Positions 61,974-64,000 of a stretch of DNA of 64,000 nucleotides are shown one piece after another. Origin of the DNA: Sporomusa acidovorans (lineage in GTDB: Bacteria > Bacillota > Negativicutes > Sporomusales > Sporomusaceae); NCBI RefSeq assembly GCF_002257695.2, contig NZ_CP155571.1, one strand, 5' to 3'. The position numbers and the translations under genes were made by a program. The notes below the pieces were generated by a model. The model ran no database searches, was not told where the DNA came from, and saw nothing but the letters and a program-made list of their open reading frames with translations. Position 1 is the stretch's first letter. Every line of letters begins with the position of its first letter.

Positions 61974-63200
61974 ATGAAAAAGAGCAATGATGCTAAGCTG
62001 TTAGAGCAAGCTGGCAGGAAAGTAAGCCAATGTCAGCGGTGCGGTACTTGTCTGACGGTTTGTCCGCTATATGCGATCGATGATGTTGAAAAGGTAAGTC
62101 CCCGGGGCAAAAGTATGCTTGCCAGAGGTCTTGATCAGGGTGGTGTTGAGCCGACTGAAGAAGTATTGCGGGCAGTTGACTTCTGCCTTCTTTGCGGCGC
62201 CTGTTCCGCTAATTGTCCCAATAAGGTTAGAACAGACGATACGGTAATTGATGTTCGGGAATATCTTATGCAGCAGAATGGCGGCCCGGGTTTGAAATAT
62301 AAAACCATGGGGAATATGTTAAAAAGCCGGGGTATGGTAAGCTTGGCAACAGGCGCGATGAAAGTTTTACGGGGATTGGGACTTGGCGGTATCGTCCCTA
62401 ATGGGATGTTGCCTGATCAATATACGCGTGAACAGTTTCTCGCAGCCTTTGCCGGACCGAGAGTTTTTGGTCAGGCGGCTGAACCCTCAAAACTGAAGAT
62501 TTCCAAGGAAATGCAAGTGGCCTATTTTAAAGGCTGTACCATGAAAATGATTTTTCCGGAGGTGGTAAAAGATACTTTAAAGATTCTGGAAGGGATAACA
62601 ACACCCCTGGTAATGGAAAATGTTTGTTGCGGTTTGCCCCATTTGGCCCATGGGCTGCGTAATGAATTTTTGGAACTTGCGAAAAAAAATATCGAGCTCT
62701 ATGCGGAAGCGGATATTGTTGTAACTGATTGTGCAAGCTGTGGCAGTACCCTGAAGCATATGGTCGAATATTTTGCTGATGATCCGCACTGGCAAAGCCG
62801 GGCGGCGGCTTTTAGCCGCAAGGTGATTGACATAACAGAGTACTTGGTTGGGGTTGGTTATTCTCCAAGACAAAAATTAACAGCAACCCTGACCTATCAT
62901 GATCCGTGCCATTTGGTGCGTGGTCAGGGTATAAAAAAACAGCCGCGGCAGTTGCTGCAGGCGGCGGGAAATTTTGTCGATATGAAAGCGGCGGACACTT
63001 GTTGCGGTGGTGCGGGTTCCTTTCATATGGACTACCCGGAGGTTTCTACCCGGATTTTGGCAAACAAGCAGCGAAACATTGAACAAACAGGTGCTGATGT
63101 TGTAGTTACCGGTTGTCCGGTTTGCCTGATTCAATTGAACAAGGCCGCGAAATCAAGTGGCGGTAAATTTAAAGCAATGCATATTTGTCAGGTCATTTAA
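61974..63200 (+). CDS. glcF: Fe-S/CCG-domain electron-transfer subunit GlcF-like
   Basis: 408 residues from the ATG after GGGAGGGG. Two [4Fe-4S] sites: CQRCGTCLTVCPLY and CLLCGACSANCPN. Two CCG domains: CTMKMIFPEVVKD, NVCCGLPHLAHG, DCASCGSTLKH, YHDPCHLVRGQG and DTCCGGAGSFH. It accepts electrons from GlcD and delivers them to the membrane pool or an electron-transfer flavoprotein. Last gene of the operon. Confidence 0.92.
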   Translation: MKKSNDAKLLEQAGRKVSQCQRCGTCLTVCPLYAIDDVEKVSPRGKSMLARGLDQGGVEPTEEVLRAVDFCLLCGACSANCPNKVRTDDTVIDVREYLMQQNGGPGLKYKTMGNMLKSRGMVSLATGAMKVLRGLGLGGIVPNGMLPDQYTREQFLAAFAGPRVFGQAAEPSKLKISKEMQVAYFKGCTMKMIFPEVVKDTLKILEGITTPLVMENVCCGLPHLAHGLRNEFLELAKKNIELYAEADIVVTDCASCGSTLKHMVEYFADDPHWQSRAAAFSRKVIDITEYLVGVGYSPRQKLTATLTYHDPCHLVRGQGIKKQPRQLLQAAGNFVDMKAADTCCGGAGSFHMDYPEVSTRILANKQRNIEQTGADVVVTGCPVCLIQLNKAAKSSGGKFKAMHICQVI

Positions 63201-63259
63201 TTGTTGATAAAGAACGTGTTTGGCTTTGGCAAGAGACAGCGGAATCATAGGTATATGAG

Positions 63260-63291
63260 AACTGCCGGCAGGTACTGTCGGCAGTTTTTTT
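63260..63291 (+). terminator. Terminator of the hydroxyacid operon
   Basis: AACTGCCG/CGGCAGTT with inner GCA/TGT pairs, followed by TTTTTTCG. Confidence 0.85.
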
Positions 63292-63352
63292 CGTGTGCCC
63301 AGATGGATGTTTGCCGGTGAAAATCTGATACGGAGGTTAATAGTGCCAACTG

Positions 63353-64000
63353 TTACAGCTTTTGGGAAAGAATGTAGTGCTCGCCTTTTTCTGTTAATAC
63401 AGATCCTTTGCCGTTTAGCGTGGTAATTAAGTTGGAATTTCTAAGAGTGTCAAGACGTGATTTCACCTGTTGGAGGGTGAGGGACCTGCCTCTGGCGTTG
63501 AGGAGTTTCTGGAGATTATAGCGCCCGATGAGCAGATGTTTGTTTTTGGCTTCCAGCAGAAGCTGGAGTACTTCCAAGAGCTCGTCCCTTATTTTAGGAT
63601 CTCTAAATAATAAGGTTTGAGTTGCCTTTTGCGGGACAGGGTGTACGGGCTTGTTTTCCGAACTGCCAATAAGGCGTCTAATATCTTCTGTTAGATTATT
63701 GCCGGTATCATGAGCAATTGTAATATATTCGGCAATGTTTTGAAGCTGACGGATGTTTCCCGGCCAGGAATAAGTGCATAACATGTCAATCAGTTCTTTT
63801 GGAATGACTGGTTTTGGTCCGTTATTTTTGCTAAGGAAATGTTTTAGTAATAGTTCAATGTCATCTTTGCGCTCGCGCAAGGGCGGTACAGACAAAGAAA
63901 GCACATTCAAACGGTAGTATAGATCCTGTCGGAATAGACCCTGTTCTACTAAGCCGGGAAGGTTTTTATTGGTTGCTGCGATGATGCGAACATCTACCGG
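63353..64000 (-). CDS. Sigma-54-dependent transcriptional activator, 3' part (N-terminus outside the window)
   Basis: The frame continues beyond 64000. Visible AAA+ blocks: RIIAATNKNLPGL, LFRQDLYYRLNVLSLSVPPLRERKDDI and YSWPGNIRQLQNIAEY. After about 40 linker residues the C-terminus (LLIGRYNLQKLLNARGR, VKSRLDTLRNSNLI) is a winged-helix-like domain instead of the more common Fis HTH. It is convergent with the glc-type operon and very likely activates its -24/-12 promoter. The sensor domain, and thus the signal, cannot be seen. Confidence 0.88.
   Translation of the reverse strand, partial: PVDVRIIAATNKNLPGLVEQGLFRQDLYYRLNVLSLSVPPLRERKDDIELLLKHFLSKNNGPKPVIPKELIDMLCTYSWPGNIRQLQNIAEYITIAHDTGNNLTEDIRRLIGSSENKPVHPVPQKATQTLLFRDPKIRDELLEVLQLLLEAKNKHLLIGRYNLQKLLNARGRSLTLQQVKSRLDTLRNSNLITTLNGKGSVLTEKGEHYILSQKL

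Noticed and set aside
1..64000. CRISPR arrays, tRNA or rRNA genes, prophage
   Set aside because: No regularly spaced repeats, tRNA-like cloverleaf, rRNA sequence or phage structural gene was recognised anywhere in the window.

Overview
The window reads like the chromosome of a diderm, anaerobic Firmicute of the Negativicutes/Sporomusaceae type. Gram-positive-style genes are present (strong Shine-Dalgarno sites, a GlpP antiterminator, DUF3793, DUF1847, CBO0543 and PaaX families). They sit beside an outer-membrane TolC-type channel in an RND metal pump and beside many Fe-S/flavin respiratory oxidoreductases. This placement is an inference from gene content; no rRNA, tRNA or CRISPR array was seen.

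Layout. 1-5.7 kb: molybdopterin/tungstopterin maturation (end of a moeA, then a MoeA fused to a periplasmic-binding-like domain) followed by a tungstate ABC importer (tupABC). 5.8-8.4 kb: EamA exporter, a small anchored protein, a lone starch-binding-type module and a cupin. 8.5-15.2 kb: a CusCBA-like heavy-metal efflux operon with a Met/His-rich lipoprotein, preceded by four TTCA repeats at exact 11-bp spacing. 15.2-21.3 kb: small hypothetical genes, then a Fur-box-preceded CheA-like kinase/response-regulator locus and two small genes, all with broken reading frames, then a superoxide dismutase. 21.4-23.3 kb: DJ-1/PfpI protein and an N-terminally shortened MocR regulator.

23.3-33.2 kb holds a complete glycerol module (glpA, glpK, glpF, glpB, glpC, HAD phosphatase, glpP) with a RuBisCO-like protein inserted between glpA and glpK. 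A perfect 24-bp terminator lies just before glpA, where the GlpP protein encoded at the other end would be expected to act. 33-41.8 kb: WG-repeat protein, SMR pump, membrane protein, then a tripartite tricarboxylate transporter operon (tctCBA) with an aspartoacylase-like enzyme, a deleted Asp/Glu-racemase-type gene, DUF1847 and a GntR/FadR regulator. A consensus promoter, an attenuator-like structure and a palindromic operator precede tctC.

41.9-48.4 kb: queT, a deleted MFS gene, a Fur-box-controlled DUF3793-flavodoxin pair, a decayed FAD oxidase, and a two-gene encapsulin nanocompartment operon (cysteine desulfurase cargo plus a shell protein carrying an inserted cyclic-nucleotide-binding-like domain). 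48.7-54.6 kb is accessory and scarred. It carries an MBL hydrolase, a group II intron remnant, an isochorismatase-like protein with Ser at the usual nucleophile position, a truncated IS91-type transposase, and a PaaX/cyclase/CMD module. A broken partial copy of the isochorismatase gene closes this region as a direct repeat.

54.6-59 kb: RpiR regulator, polar amino-acid ABC transporter and ureohydrolase. 59.1-64 kb: a sigma-54 promoter driving a 2-hydroxyacid dehydrogenase and GlcD/GlcF-type oxidase, facing the 3' end of a sigma-54 activator gene. The strongest leads are the RuBisCO-like protein inside a GlpP-controlled glycerol operon and the encapsulin operon. Throughout, gene remnants with internal deletions suggest ongoing decay between intact operons.
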